Shown piece by piece: positions 1-6,672 of a DNA stretch of 17,284 nucleotides. Below the pieces are notes generated by a model, which was given only the letters and a program-made list of their open reading frames with translations, did no database searches and had not been told where the DNA came from. The position numbers were made by a program, and so were the translations under genes. The stretch covers positions 1 to 17,284 of the forward strand of contig DCVC01000168.1 in the NCBI GenBank assembly GCA_002328625.1, read 5' to 3'. This DNA is from Bacteroidales bacterium UBA2198. GTDB taxonomy: Bacteria; Bacteroidota; Bacteroidia; Bacteroidales; VadinHA17. Numbering within the stretch: the stretch's first letter is position 1; each line of letters begins with the position of its first letter.

Positions 1-201
1 AAGGACGTAAGATCAAATGAGGATGTGTATTATGTCCATAGTTATTATGCAGAAATAACATCCTCCACTTTAGCTATGTGTGATTATATTCTGCCCTTCA
101 GTGCAGCAATGCAGAAGGATAATTTCTATGCAACTCAGTTTCATCCTGAGAAATCAGCTGATACAGGGGTTAAGATACTGAAAAACTTCCTTGAAATATG
201 A
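1..201 (+). CDS. hisH: Imidazole glycerol phosphate synthase glutaminase subunit HisH (3' end only)
   Basis: The last 66 codons of HisH are present; the start lies outside the window. HisH hydrolyses glutamine and passes ammonia to HisF for imidazole glycerol phosphate formation in histidine synthesis. Frame 1 is open from base 1 to TGA at 199-201. It contains the C-terminal class I glutamine amidotransferase signature QFHPEKS, carrying the His and Glu of the Cys-His-Glu triad, and the upstream VHSYYAE segment typical of HisH. The catalytic Cys is not in view. The stop overlaps the hisA start as ATGA (198-201), which suggests translational coupling. The identification is firm because hisA and hisF follow. 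Confidence 0.93.
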   Translation, partial: KDVRSNEDVYYVHSYYAEITSSTLAMCDYILPFSAAMQKDNFYATQFHPEKSADTGVKILKNFLEI

Positions 202-911
202 GAATAATTGTTGCTCTGGATATTATTTCAGGAAAATGTGTAAGGCTTACCAGGGGTGATTATGCCACAAAAAAAATCTATAATGAAGATCCGGTTGAAG
301 TTGCCAGGATGGTTGAGGATAATGGAATAAAATTTTTACACCTTGTTGATCTTGACGGAGCAAAGGAGGGAAGGGTAATAAACCATAATATCCTGGAAAA
401 GATACTTACAAAAACAGAACTTATTGTTGATTTTGGAGGGGGAATCAGATCTGAAGACGATTTAAAAATTGCCTTTAACAGTGGTGCCCGGCAGGTTACC
501 TGTGGCAGCATAACTGTAACCCGGCCGGCTCTTTTCCTGGATTGGCTGAAAAACTGGGGAAATGACAAACTGATACTCGGAGCTGACTGTATCGACAGTA
601 AAATTGCAACTGAAGGCTGGGCAGAAAGCACAGATGCAGATATTATCAGTTTCATTGCAGGTTACAGGTCGAAAGGCATAAAATACACTATCTGCACCGA
701 CATAGAAAAAGATGGTATGCTCCAGGGGCCATCAGTCGAACTGTACAAGGAGATCCTTGAGATACCCGGGATCGAACTTATTGCAAGCGGTGGAATAACC
801 TCGGTGAAGGATATTGCAGATCTCATGGAAATTGGTTGCGAAGGAGCCATAATTGGAAAAGCTATTTATGAAGGGGTTTTAAACTTAAAAGATCTGAGCC
901 GGTTATGTTAA
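198..911 (+). CDS. hisA: ProFAR isomerase HisA
   Basis: HisA (1-(5-phosphoribosyl)-5-[(5-phosphoribosylamino)methylideneamino]imidazole-4-carboxamide isomerase) performs the Amadori rearrangement that makes PRFAR, the substrate of HisF/HisH. It is a cytosolic (beta/alpha)8 barrel. At 237 residues it has the normal family length. The general acid/base Asp8 is present in VALD, DLDGAKEG lies at 51-58, and the phosphate-binding FGGGIRS is at 79-85. A second conserved Asp, D130, lies in LGADC. CTDIEKDGML sits at 167-174 and ASGGI at 196-200. The ATG overlaps the hisH stop, and the 3' end overlaps hisF by 7 nt (905-911). Nothing suggests loss of function. Confidence 0.96.
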   Translation: MRIIVALDIISGKCVRLTRGDYATKKIYNEDPVEVARMVEDNGIKFLHLVDLDGAKEGRVINHNILEKILTKTELIVDFGGGIRSEDDLKIAFNSGARQVTCGSITVTRPALFLDWLKNWGNDKLILGADCIDSKIATEGWAESTDADIISFIAGYRSKGIKYTICTDIEKDGMLQGPSVELYKEILEIPGIELIASGGITSVKDIADLMEIGCEGAIIGKAIYEGVLNLKDLSRLC

Positions 912-1660
912 AAAAGAGAATTATTCCCTGCCTGGACATAAAAGGTGGCAGGACAGTCAAAGGAGTCAATTTTATTGATATCAGGGATGCCGGCGATCCT
1001 GTTGAGCTGGCTAAAAAATATGTTGAGCAGCGAGCCGATGAGCTAGTCTTCCTGGACATCACAGCCACCATTGAAAACAGAAAGACTCTTGTATCACTTG
1101 TGGAAAAGATTGCTGCAGAAATCAACATACCATTCACAGTCGGAGGAGGAATAAACAGTATTGAAGATGTTGAATACTTAATTAAAGCCGGAGCTGATAA
1201 AGTAACCGTTAATTCATCTGCAGTAAAAAACCCGGAGCTCATTTCCGAATTGTCAGGACAGTTTGGAAGTCAGTGTATTGTAGTTGCAATAGATACTAAA
1301 TTTATCAGTAACGAATGGATAGTATTTACCGAGGGAGGAAGATCACCAACATCACTCACAACTGTTGAGTGGGCAAAAAAAGCTGAAAAGCTCGGTGCAG
1401 GGGAAATATTATTAACATCAATGAATACTGATGGTACAAAATCCGGATTTTCAATTGAAATAACGAAGGAGGTAGCGGCAGGTGTTAACATACCTGTCAT
1501 TGCATCCGGCGGAGCAGGTTCAATGGAGCACTTCCGGGATGTTTTCACCAGGACATCATGCAGTGCGGCTCTTGCAGCAACCATCTTCCATTACGGTGAG
1601 ATATCTATCCCTGAGATGAAAGAATATCTGGCAGGGAAAGGAATAAATGTAAGATTATAA
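905..1660 (+). CDS. hisF: Imidazole glycerol phosphate synthase cyclase subunit HisF
   Basis: HisF is the cyclase half of IGP synthase. It converts PRFAR plus ammonia from HisH into imidazole glycerol phosphate and AICAR, the latter returning to purine synthesis. The protein is 251 aa, the standard length for this (beta/alpha)8 barrel. Both catalytic aspartates are where the family has them: D11 in PCLD and D130 in VVAID. The phosphate-binding GGGI (80-83) and the second-half SGGAGS motif are present. The start is the ATG at 905 inside the end of hisA; no other upstream start gives the canonical MLKKRIIPCLD N-terminus. HisIE begins 6 nt after the stop. Confidence 0.97.
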   Translation: MLKKRIIPCLDIKGGRTVKGVNFIDIRDAGDPVELAKKYVEQRADELVFLDITATIENRKTLVSLVEKIAAEINIPFTVGGGINSIEDVEYLIKAGADKVTVNSSAVKNPELISELSGQFGSQCIVVAIDTKFISNEWIVFTEGGRSPTSLTTVEWAKKAEKLGAGEILLTSMNTDGTKSGFSIEITKEVAAGVNIPVIASGGAGSMEHFRDVFTRTSCSAALAATIFHYGEISIPEMKEYLAGKGINVRL

Positions 1661-1666
1661 GGACTA

Positions 1667-2296
1667 ATGATCCGGATACAAAAAAGAACAAAATTTTCAA
1701 CTATGACCATAGATTTTGCCAAAGGGAATGGCCTGGTACCTGTTGTAATACAGGATTCTGATACTTTACAAGTACTGATGCTGGGCTATATGAACGAAGA
1801 AGCATTTAATAAAACCAGATCTGAAGCCACGGTGACCTTCTTCAGCCGGAGCAAAAACCGGCTCTGGACCAAGGGTGAAACATCAGGTAATTTTCTGAAT
1901 GTCACTGACATAAAACCAGACTGTGATAATGACGCTTTGCTTATAAAAGTGAAGCCGCAGGGACCGGTTTGTCATAATGGATCCGCTTCCTGTTTTTCTG
2001 ATGAATCGGCAAAAGGATATATTTATAAACTGGAACAGATCATCAATCAAAGAATTGATGAGGACATTAAAGAGTCCTATACCAATAAGATCTTTAAACA
2101 GGGAATTAATAAAGTCGCACAGAAGGTCGGTGAAGAGGCTGTAGAGTTAGTAATCGAAGCTAAGGATAATAATCCTGAATTATTTAAAAATGAAGCTGCT
2201 GATCTGTTGTATCATCTAATTATACTTTTAAAAGCCAAAGGAACAAATCTTGCGGAAATCGAGGAAGTTCTTTCAGGCAGGCATAAACCACATTGA
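1667..2296 (+). CDS. hisI: Bifunctional phosphoribosyl-AMP cyclohydrolase / phosphoribosyl-ATP pyrophosphatase HisIE
   Basis: This fusion enzyme performs steps two and three of histidine synthesis: pyrophosphate removal from PR-ATP (HisE part) and ring opening of PR-AMP (HisI part). The N-terminal cyclohydrolase domain (about 13-112) has LMLGYMNEEA, SRSKNRLWTKG, the metal motif DCDND (85-89) and the Cys/His zinc-ligand segment VCHNGSASCF. The C-terminal HisE domain (about 118-205) has KVGEEAVELVIEA and EAADLLYHL, typical of the all-alpha NTP-PPase fold. The length (209 aa) fits HisIE. An AAGGA lies just before ATG 1667, but Met13 (1703) gives the more usual N-terminus, so the first 12 residues may not be translated. 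This appears to be the last his gene here. Confidence 0.94.
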   Translation: MIRIQKRTKFSTMTIDFAKGNGLVPVVIQDSDTLQVLMLGYMNEEAFNKTRSEATVTFFSRSKNRLWTKGETSGNFLNVTDIKPDCDNDALLIKVKPQGPVCHNGSASCFSDESAKGYIYKLEQIINQRIDEDIKESYTNKIFKQGINKVAQKVGEEAVELVIEAKDNNPELFKNEAADLLYHLIILLKAKGTNLAEIEEVLSGRHKPH

Positions 2297-2314
2297 TTTA
2301 ATTGACAGTTTATG

Positions 2315-2398
2315 CTCCCTGTGCCTTCTCTGCGAATCTCTGTGTAAAAAAAATAAATTTAAGAACTTACACAGAGGACACACAGGGAGACACAGAGG
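2315..2398 (+). repeat. Imperfect inverted repeat after the his operon
   Basis: The arms CTCCCTGTG (2315-2323) and CACAGGGAG (2381-2389) pair perfectly. Nested inside are CTCTGTGTAA (2338-2347) and TTACACAGAG (2367-2376), also perfect, around an AT-rich loop. The left arm has an extra 10 nt of interior sequence. ACACAGAGG also occurs twice on the right (2369-2377 and 2390-2398). The element could fold as an RNA hairpin and mark the 3' end of the his transcript. There is no clean T tract directly after the hairpin, so it is not a standard intrinsic terminator. It could equally be a dispersed intergenic repeat. Confidence 0.6.
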
Positions 2399-2444
2399 TA
2401 ATAATTGAAAAAATTCAGGGAATAGCAATAATTTTTAATTTTTT

Positions 2445-2475
2445 TTTGCTATATTTAATAAATGCATTAATTTTG
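2445..2475 (+). promoter_or_regulatory. Bacteroidota-type promoter for the pheA leader
   Basis: TTTG at 2445-2448 (-33 element) is followed after 19 nt by TAATTTTG at 2468-2475, a full match to the Bacteroidota -7 consensus TAnnTTTG. The expected transcript start lies a few bases further, around 2480-2483. That puts the aromatic-rich leader ORF (ATG 2496) about 15 nt into the RNA. Position and agreement with the leader layout make this a good candidate; no start-site data are available. Confidence 0.72.
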
Positions 2476-2495
2476 TAAGCCAATAAAGCGATTCG

Positions 2496-2561
2496 ATGAA
2501 TAATATATACAGATATTTCTTCTCCTACTTTTTCTTCTATTTTTATTTTAAGAAGAGATAA
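2496..2561 (+). CDS. Phe/Tyr-rich attenuator leader peptide of the pheA operon (21 aa)
   Basis: This short ORF runs from ATG 2496 to TAA 2559-2561. Its residues 5-18 read YRYFFSYFFFYFYF, and it ends KKR. Seven of 21 residues are Phe and five are Tyr, 12 aromatics in all. Such a run in a tiny ORF, directly upstream of prephenate dehydratase and its aromatic operon, is the hallmark of a transcription attenuation leader. The composition resembles E. coli pheL in principle but also includes Tyr, which fits an operon making both amino acids. The stop codon abuts the antiterminator arm (2562-2572), so a ribosome finishing the peptide would cover that arm. No convincing Shine-Dalgarno sequence precedes the ATG. 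The product presumably serves only as a sensor of charged tRNA-Phe and tRNA-Tyr. Confidence 0.88.
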   Translation: MNNIYRYFFSYFFFYFYFKKR

Positions 2562-2613
2562 GGGGATTTTTGTATATATAGAGAAGAAATTTAATATAAA
2601 AGCAAGGGTCCCT
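2521..2613 (+). promoter_or_regulatory. Protector and antiterminator elements of the pheA attenuator
   Basis: Two competing folds are visible. The protector is a nested hairpin: TCTCCT (2521-2526) with AGGGGA (2561-2566), and 2531-2538 with 2551-2558, giving 14 pairs including two G-U. The antiterminator pairs GGGGATTTTTG (2562-2572) with CAAGGGTCCCT (2603-2613), 11 continuous pairs of which four are G-U. It uses the 5' arm of the terminator, so the two cannot coexist. A ribosome stalled on the Phe/Tyr codons (2508-2549) would break the protector and favour the antiterminator. One that reaches the stop would mask 2562-2572 and allow termination. These pairings were found by eye; no folding energies were calculated. 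Confidence 0.72.
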
Positions 2614-2634
2614 CAAAAGGGGCTCTTTTTTTTT
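2604..2634 (+). terminator. Intrinsic terminator of the pheA attenuator
   Basis: The stem GGGTCCCT (2606-2613) pairs with AGGGGCTC (2618-2625) across the loop CAAA, with two G-U pairs. A2604-A2605 extend it into the T tract. Nine T residues (2626-2634) follow directly. It sits only 9 nt before the pheA ATG at 2644, so termination here would silence the whole operon. Its 5' arm is also the partner of the antiterminator at 2562-2572, which marks it as a conditional leader terminator rather than an operon-end terminator. Confidence 0.82.
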
Positions 2635-2643
2635 GACAAAGAC

Positions 2644-3480
2644 ATGAATATGAAAGTAGCTATTCAGGGAGAGACCGGGTGTTTTCATGAGGTTGCAGCC
2701 AGGCATTTTTTCAACCATACAGCAGTTGATATTCTGCCTTGTTCCTCTTTCGATCTTACGATTGGTGCAGTCAGTAACGGCCTGGCAGATTTTGCAATCA
2801 TGGCAATTGAAAACGCACGTTCGGGAAGTATTCTTTATAACTACAACCTTATCAGGGAATCGGGGATGAAAGTAGTCGGAGAAATAAATCTCAGAATAAA
2901 ACAGAATCTCATGGCACTGCCTGGTCAGACAATAGCTGATATCAGGCAAATAAGATCCCATCCCATTGCCCTTGCTCAGTGTATGAATTTCCTCAACAAT
3001 TATCCCGAAATAACTCTTGTTGAGACTGATGATACTGCCGGAAGTGCGAGGATCATAAGCGAGAACAAACTAAAGAAAATTGCGACCATAGCTTCTTTAA
3101 ATGCGGCCGATATTTACGGCCTTGAAATTCTTGCTGAGGGAATTGAAACTTATAAGAAGAATTACACAAAATTCCTGATAGTAGGAAGTGAGGAAAAGGT
3201 AAATCCAAAAGGGAACAAGGTCTCAATATGTTTTGCAACAGGGCATAAACCAGGATCACTTGCAACAGTTCTGGTCAGACTTGCAGAGATGAATATCAAT
3301 CTTTCAAAGATACAATCTGTTCCGCGCCTTAACGGAGATTGGGAATACATGTTCTATCTCGATCTTGAATTACCTCATGGATCTGATATTGAAACCATTA
3401 CATCCGTCCTGGAAAAACATACCAGTAACCTTGAAGTGCTTGGAATATACAATAAAGGAGAAATGCTCTATGAAAGTTAA
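2644..3480 (+). CDS. pheA: Prephenate dehydratase with C-terminal ACT domain
   Basis: This enzyme converts prephenate to phenylpyruvate with loss of water and CO2, the committed step to phenylalanine. It is a stand-alone dehydratase (278 aa) without a chorismate mutase domain; the mutase is fused to DAHP synthase downstream. The catalytic part (about 3-182) has IQGETGCFHEVAA, IENARSGSI (55-62) and SHPIALAQC (105-113). The usual TRF catalytic motif reads TKF (175-177), keeping the key Thr but replacing Arg by Lys. The ACT domain (about 192-275) has GSLATVL (204-210) and QSVP (224-227) in place of the classical GALxxVL and ESRP, so phenylalanine feedback is likely but not proven. Met3 is an alternative start. 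The gene follows the aromatic attenuator. Confidence 0.94.
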   Translation: MNMKVAIQGETGCFHEVAARHFFNHTAVDILPCSSFDLTIGAVSNGLADFAIMAIENARSGSILYNYNLIRESGMKVVGEINLRIKQNLMALPGQTIADIRQIRSHPIALAQCMNFLNNYPEITLVETDDTAGSARIISENKLKKIATIASLNAADIYGLEILAEGIETYKKNYTKFLIVGSEEKVNPKGNKVSICFATGHKPGSLATVLVRLAEMNINLSKIQSVPRLNGDWEYMFYLDLELPHGSDIETITSVLEKHTSNLEVLGIYNKGEMLYES

Positions 3481-4642
3481 ACCAGCTCATCGGACCACAG
3501 ACGTACAGGAATACTATTTTTCAATAAAGCTCAAGCAGATTGAGCAGATGCGCAGAGCAGGAGCTGATATTATCAACCTGGGAATCGGGAGCCCCGATCA
3601 GGCCCCTTCAAAAAATACTATAAACCGTCTGGAAGAGGAAGCAAGAAAGCCAACTTCACATGGATATCAGAGTTATATTGGAGTACCTGCCTTAAGAACC
3701 GCTTTCTCAAATTGGTACAGGGAGTATTTTAAAGTGGAACTGGACCCGGAGAGTGAAATACTGCCTCTGATGGGAAGCAAGGAAGGTATCACGCATATCA
3801 CCATGGCTTTCGTCAATCCGGGAGAAGAGGTTCTTGTTCCTGACCCGGGCTATCCAACATATTCTTCGGTGACAAAGCTGACAGGTGCAACAGTCAGATA
3901 CTATGAGCTGAACGAGAAAAACAAGTGGCATCCTGATTTAGTATCACTGGCCAGAAGTGATCTGAGTAAGGTTAAGCTGATGTGGGTTAATTACCCTCAC
4001 ATGCCAACCGGTACAAAAGGATCAGTTGAATTGTTTGAAAACCTTATATCATTTGCAGAAAAACACAACATACTTATATGCAATGACAATCCGTACAGCT
4101 TTATTTTAAATAAGGAGTACATTAGTCTGCTTTCGGTTGCCGGAGCCAGGAATATTGCACTTGAACTTAATTCGCTGAGCAAATCTCAAAACATGGCCGG
4201 ATGGCGTGTCGGAATGGTGGCCGGTCACAAAGAATATATAAGCAGTATCCTTAAGGTCAAAAGCAATATGGATTCAGGGATGTTCCTGCCGCTTCAGCTG
4301 GCAGCTGCCGAAGCACTTAATAATCCCCCCGGTTGGTATGATCAAATTAACAAAGTATATTCTGAACGACGCAAAATAGTGGAAGAAATAATGGATATCC
4401 TTCACTGTAAATATGATAAACAACAGGCAGGATTATTTGTCTGGGGCCGGATACCGGAGGATATAATAAACTGCGAACTATATGTTGAGGAGATCTTAAA
4501 TAAAGCCCAAGTATTCATTACACCCGGATTTATCTTTGGAAATAACGGAAAGCGCTATATTCGCATCTCTCTTTGCTCAAATGATACAATACTGCAAAAA
4601 GCCAAAGACAGAATCACATCATTTATGTCTGGTAATATGTAA
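3470..4642 (+). CDS. PLP-dependent class I aminotransferase of the aromatic operon
   Basis: This is a fold-type I aminotransferase (390 aa). Its place between pheA and tyrA suggests that it transaminates phenylpyruvate and 4-hydroxyphenylpyruvate, or possibly prephenate; an aspartate specificity cannot be excluded. Visible residues are NLGIGSPD near the N-terminus, MGSKEG (101-106), NYPHMPTG (174-181), the PLP-contacting NDNPY (205-209, D206 and Y209), the Schiff-base K238 in SLSKSQNMAGWR, and RISL near the C-terminus for the substrate carboxylate. The frame is open from 3365, but that would bury 35 residues inside pheA. ATG 3470 has AAGGAG at 3455-3460, nine nt upstream, and gives the usual family length. 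It overlaps pheA by 11 nt. Confidence 0.88.
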   Translation: MKVKPAHRTTDVQEYYFSIKLKQIEQMRRAGADIINLGIGSPDQAPSKNTINRLEEEARKPTSHGYQSYIGVPALRTAFSNWYREYFKVELDPESEILPLMGSKEGITHITMAFVNPGEEVLVPDPGYPTYSSVTKLTGATVRYYELNEKNKWHPDLVSLARSDLSKVKLMWVNYPHMPTGTKGSVELFENLISFAEKHNILICNDNPYSFILNKEYISLLSVAGARNIALELNSLSKSQNMAGWRVGMVAGHKEYISSILKVKSNMDSGMFLPLQLAAAEALNNPPGWYDQINKVYSERRKIVEEIMDILHCKYDKQQAGLFVWGRIPEDIINCELYVEEILNKAQVFITPGFIFGNNGKRYIRISLCSNDTILQKAKDRITSFMSGNM

Positions 4643-4674
4643 CCAAATAACTTAATAACCAAATAACAAATAAC
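4643..4674 (+). repeat. Short AATAACC-type direct repeats before tyrA
   Basis: The 44-nt gap between the aminotransferase and tyrA holds CCAAATAAC twice (4643-4651 and 4659-4667), followed by a partial copy AAATAAC (4668-4674). A similar AATAACC array lies before trpB (8171-8190). The sequence is A-rich and unstructured, and may keep the tyrA start region open. It could also be an ordinary low-complexity Bacteroidota spacer. Confidence 0.45.
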
Positions 4675-4686
4675 TCGCTAACAACA

Positions 4687-5532
4687 ATGACAATAGCAGT
4701 GATCGGCATCGGTCTGATAGGAGGATCATTAGCAATAGACCTCAGGAAACGTGGTTTTACAGATAAGATAATAGGAGTTGATACCAATCAGCAGCATAAG
4801 AATATTGCGCAGCTTTGCGGACTTGTTGATGAAACCGGTTCGCTTGAGAATGCCATCGAAAGCAGCGATCTGATAATCCTCAGCACTCCCGTGGACACCA
4901 ATTGTACGATGCTTCCCGGGATACTCGACAGGATTGCCGGCACATCGAAGGTGGTAACAGATATGGGTTCAACAAAAGGCAGTATTGCAAGGATTTCCCT
5001 GCATCATCCTGCCCGTGGCAGATACGTAGCACTTCACCCAATGGCGGGTACGGAATTTTCCGGACCACTTGCTGCCATCGGCAGGCTTTTTGATTATAAG
5101 CCGGCGATAATTTGCGACCCGGAAAAAAGCGATCATGATGCACTCGAGCTTATAGAGAGGATGCTGGAAGTTTTAAATATGAGAAAAGTATATATGAATT
5201 CTGCTGACCATGATATTCACGTTGCTTATGTCTCGCATATCTCTCACATCACATCTTTTTCACTAGCTTTAAGTGTTCTTGAAAAAGAGCAGGAGGAACA
5301 GAATATACTTACCCTGGCCGGTGGTGGCTTTGAGAGTACCGTCAGGCTTGCAAAAAGCAACGGAGATACATGGGCTCCCATTTTCCTTGAAAACTCTGAA
5401 TTCATCGTTGAGGTAATGGATACCTATATAGATAAAATGAACCTTTTTAAAAAAATGATATCAGGGAGAGACATAGAAGGCCTCAAAGCCCTGATGGAGG
5501 AGGCCAATAAGATCAGGAAGATATTACATTAA
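4687..5532 (+). CDS. tyrA: Prephenate dehydrogenase
   Basis: TyrA oxidatively decarboxylates prephenate to 4-hydroxyphenylpyruvate, the tyrosine branch from the substrate PheA also uses. The 281-aa protein is a stand-alone dehydrogenase without mutase or ACT domain. The N-terminal Rossmann fold has GIGLIGGSLA (7-16) and an acidic D32 at the end of beta 2, which favours NAD+. DMGSTKGSI (92-100) and the catalytic-type His117 in ALHPMAGTE follow. The C-terminal helical domain has HDIHVAYVSHISH (175-187) and GGGFESTVRLA. No Shine-Dalgarno sequence is evident, and the 44-nt spacer before it is A-rich with short repeats. DAHP synthase follows after 12 nt. Confidence 0.93.
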   Translation: MTIAVIGIGLIGGSLAIDLRKRGFTDKIIGVDTNQQHKNIAQLCGLVDETGSLENAIESSDLIILSTPVDTNCTMLPGILDRIAGTSKVVTDMGSTKGSIARISLHHPARGRYVALHPMAGTEFSGPLAAIGRLFDYKPAIICDPEKSDHDALELIERMLEVLNMRKVYMNSADHDIHVAYVSHISHITSFSLALSVLEKEQEEQNILTLAGGGFESTVRLAKSNGDTWAPIFLENSEFIVEVMDTYIDKMNLFKKMISGRDIEGLKALMEEANKIRKILH

Positions 5533-5544
5533 CTATTCATCAAC

Positions 5545-6660
5545 ATGGAGATAAAGCTTGATATTACCCCGATAAAAGAATGGAGCGGATATAAAGGCCG
5601 TCCGTTTTTAATATCCGGTCCATGCAGTGCAGAGACTGAAGAGCAGGTAATGAAAACTGCAGAGCAGCTGGCCACTGTCAGGGAAGTATGTGTTTTCCGG
5701 TCTGGTATCTGGAAACCACGCACTCGCCCCAATTCTTTTGAAGGAGTGGGAACTGAGGGTCTGAAATGGCTCAGAAAGGTTAAGGAGAAAACAGGATTAC
5801 TTGTCTGTACTGAGGTGGCAAACGAGCGACATGTATATGAAGCATTAAAATACGGCATTGACATGCTCTGGATAGGAGCCAGAACATCTGTTAATCCTTT
5901 CACCGTACAGGAAATATCCGATGCGCTTAATGGCGTGGATGTGATGGTAATGGTCAAAAACCCTGTCAATCCGGATATAGAACTTTGGATAGGCGCCATT
6001 GAACGCATTGCAAAAGCAGGAATAACGCGCCTGGGAGCCATACACAGAGGATTTTCCTCATACGAAAAAACAGTTTACAGGAACCAGCCTAACTGGCAGC
6101 TGCCTATTGAGTTACGAAGGAAGATCCCCGAACTGCCGATCATCTGTGATCCAAGTCATATAGCCGGAGCGAGAATATATCTTCACGAGATCTCTCAAAA
6201 AGCAATGGATCTGAACTTTGACGGGCTGATGCTGGAATCACATATTGATCCTGATCATGCATTGAGCGATGCCGCCCAGCAACTCACCCCCGATGAACTG
6301 AAGGAACTCCTGTGCAGGCTTATCCTGCGCAATCCGGTCCCATCCGACCCGAAGCTTCTTGATGTACTTGGTGAACTCCGGCAGCAGATAGATGTTTATG
6401 ATGACTATCTCCTTGATGTTATTGAACAAAGGATGAAGGTGGCCGAAACAATAGGACAATATAAAAAGGAGAATAATATTACAATACTACAGAGTACCAG
6501 ATGGGATGAGATTATGAAGAAGGTAATAGCAAGGGGTCTGGCGAAAGGATTAAGTCCCGAAGCAATAGATACCATTTTCAAAGCCATCCATCAGGAATCC
6601 ATTAATCATCAGATGAGAATAATGAATAATGGTTTGAACGTTGAGAAAGAGGTAAAATAA
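5545..6660 (+). CDS. Bifunctional DAHP synthase / chorismate mutase
   Basis: The enzyme joins the first shikimate step (erythrose 4-phosphate plus PEP to DAHP) to the branch-point conversion of chorismate to prephenate. Residues about 15-255 form a type I-beta (KDO8P synthase-like) DAHP synthase barrel. Visible motifs are GPCSAE (25-30, metal-binding Cys27), KPRTRPNSFEG (57-67), AIHRGF (165-170) and CDPSH (201-205). Residues about 271-358 are an all-helical AroQ chorismate mutase with R279, the R296 segment EQRMKVAETIGQYKKE, and R319. This domain order is known from Bacteroidota, where work on the Prevotella enzyme showed that the mutase domain mediates prephenate feedback on DAHP synthesis. 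Here it supplies prephenate to PheA and TyrA of the same operon. AroA begins 12 nt later. Confidence 0.93.
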   Translation: MEIKLDITPIKEWSGYKGRPFLISGPCSAETEEQVMKTAEQLATVREVCVFRSGIWKPRTRPNSFEGVGTEGLKWLRKVKEKTGLLVCTEVANERHVYEALKYGIDMLWIGARTSVNPFTVQEISDALNGVDVMVMVKNPVNPDIELWIGAIERIAKAGITRLGAIHRGFSSYEKTVYRNQPNWQLPIELRRKIPELPIICDPSHIAGARIYLHEISQKAMDLNFDGLMLESHIDPDHALSDAAQQLTPDELKELLCRLILRNPVPSDPKLLDVLGELRQQIDVYDDYLLDVIEQRMKVAETIGQYKKENNITILQSTRWDEIMKKVIARGLAKGLSPEAIDTIFKAIHQESINHQMRIMNNGLNVEKEVK

Positions 6661-6672
6661 ACTCTTAACAGT

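Noticed and set aside
2315..2398. Reading the his downstream repeat as an intrinsic terminator or CRISPR remnant
   Set aside because: There is no T tract after the stem, and the repeats are inverted and irregular, without equal spacers.
2548..2961. A 137-codon minus-strand ORF covering the attenuator and the start of pheA
   Set aside because: It is antisense to strongly supported pheA motifs and the leader elements, has no recognisable domain, and is best explained as a shadow frame.
3365..3469. Upstream extension of the aminotransferase by 35 codons
   Set aside because: It would lie entirely inside pheA, has no family similarity, and ATG 3470 has a good Shine-Dalgarno sequence and gives the normal length.
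5529..6041. A 170-codon minus-strand ORF opposite DAHP synthase
   Set aside because: It is antisense to the conserved GPCSAE and KPRTRPNSFEG region; its serine-rich composition is that of a mirror frame.
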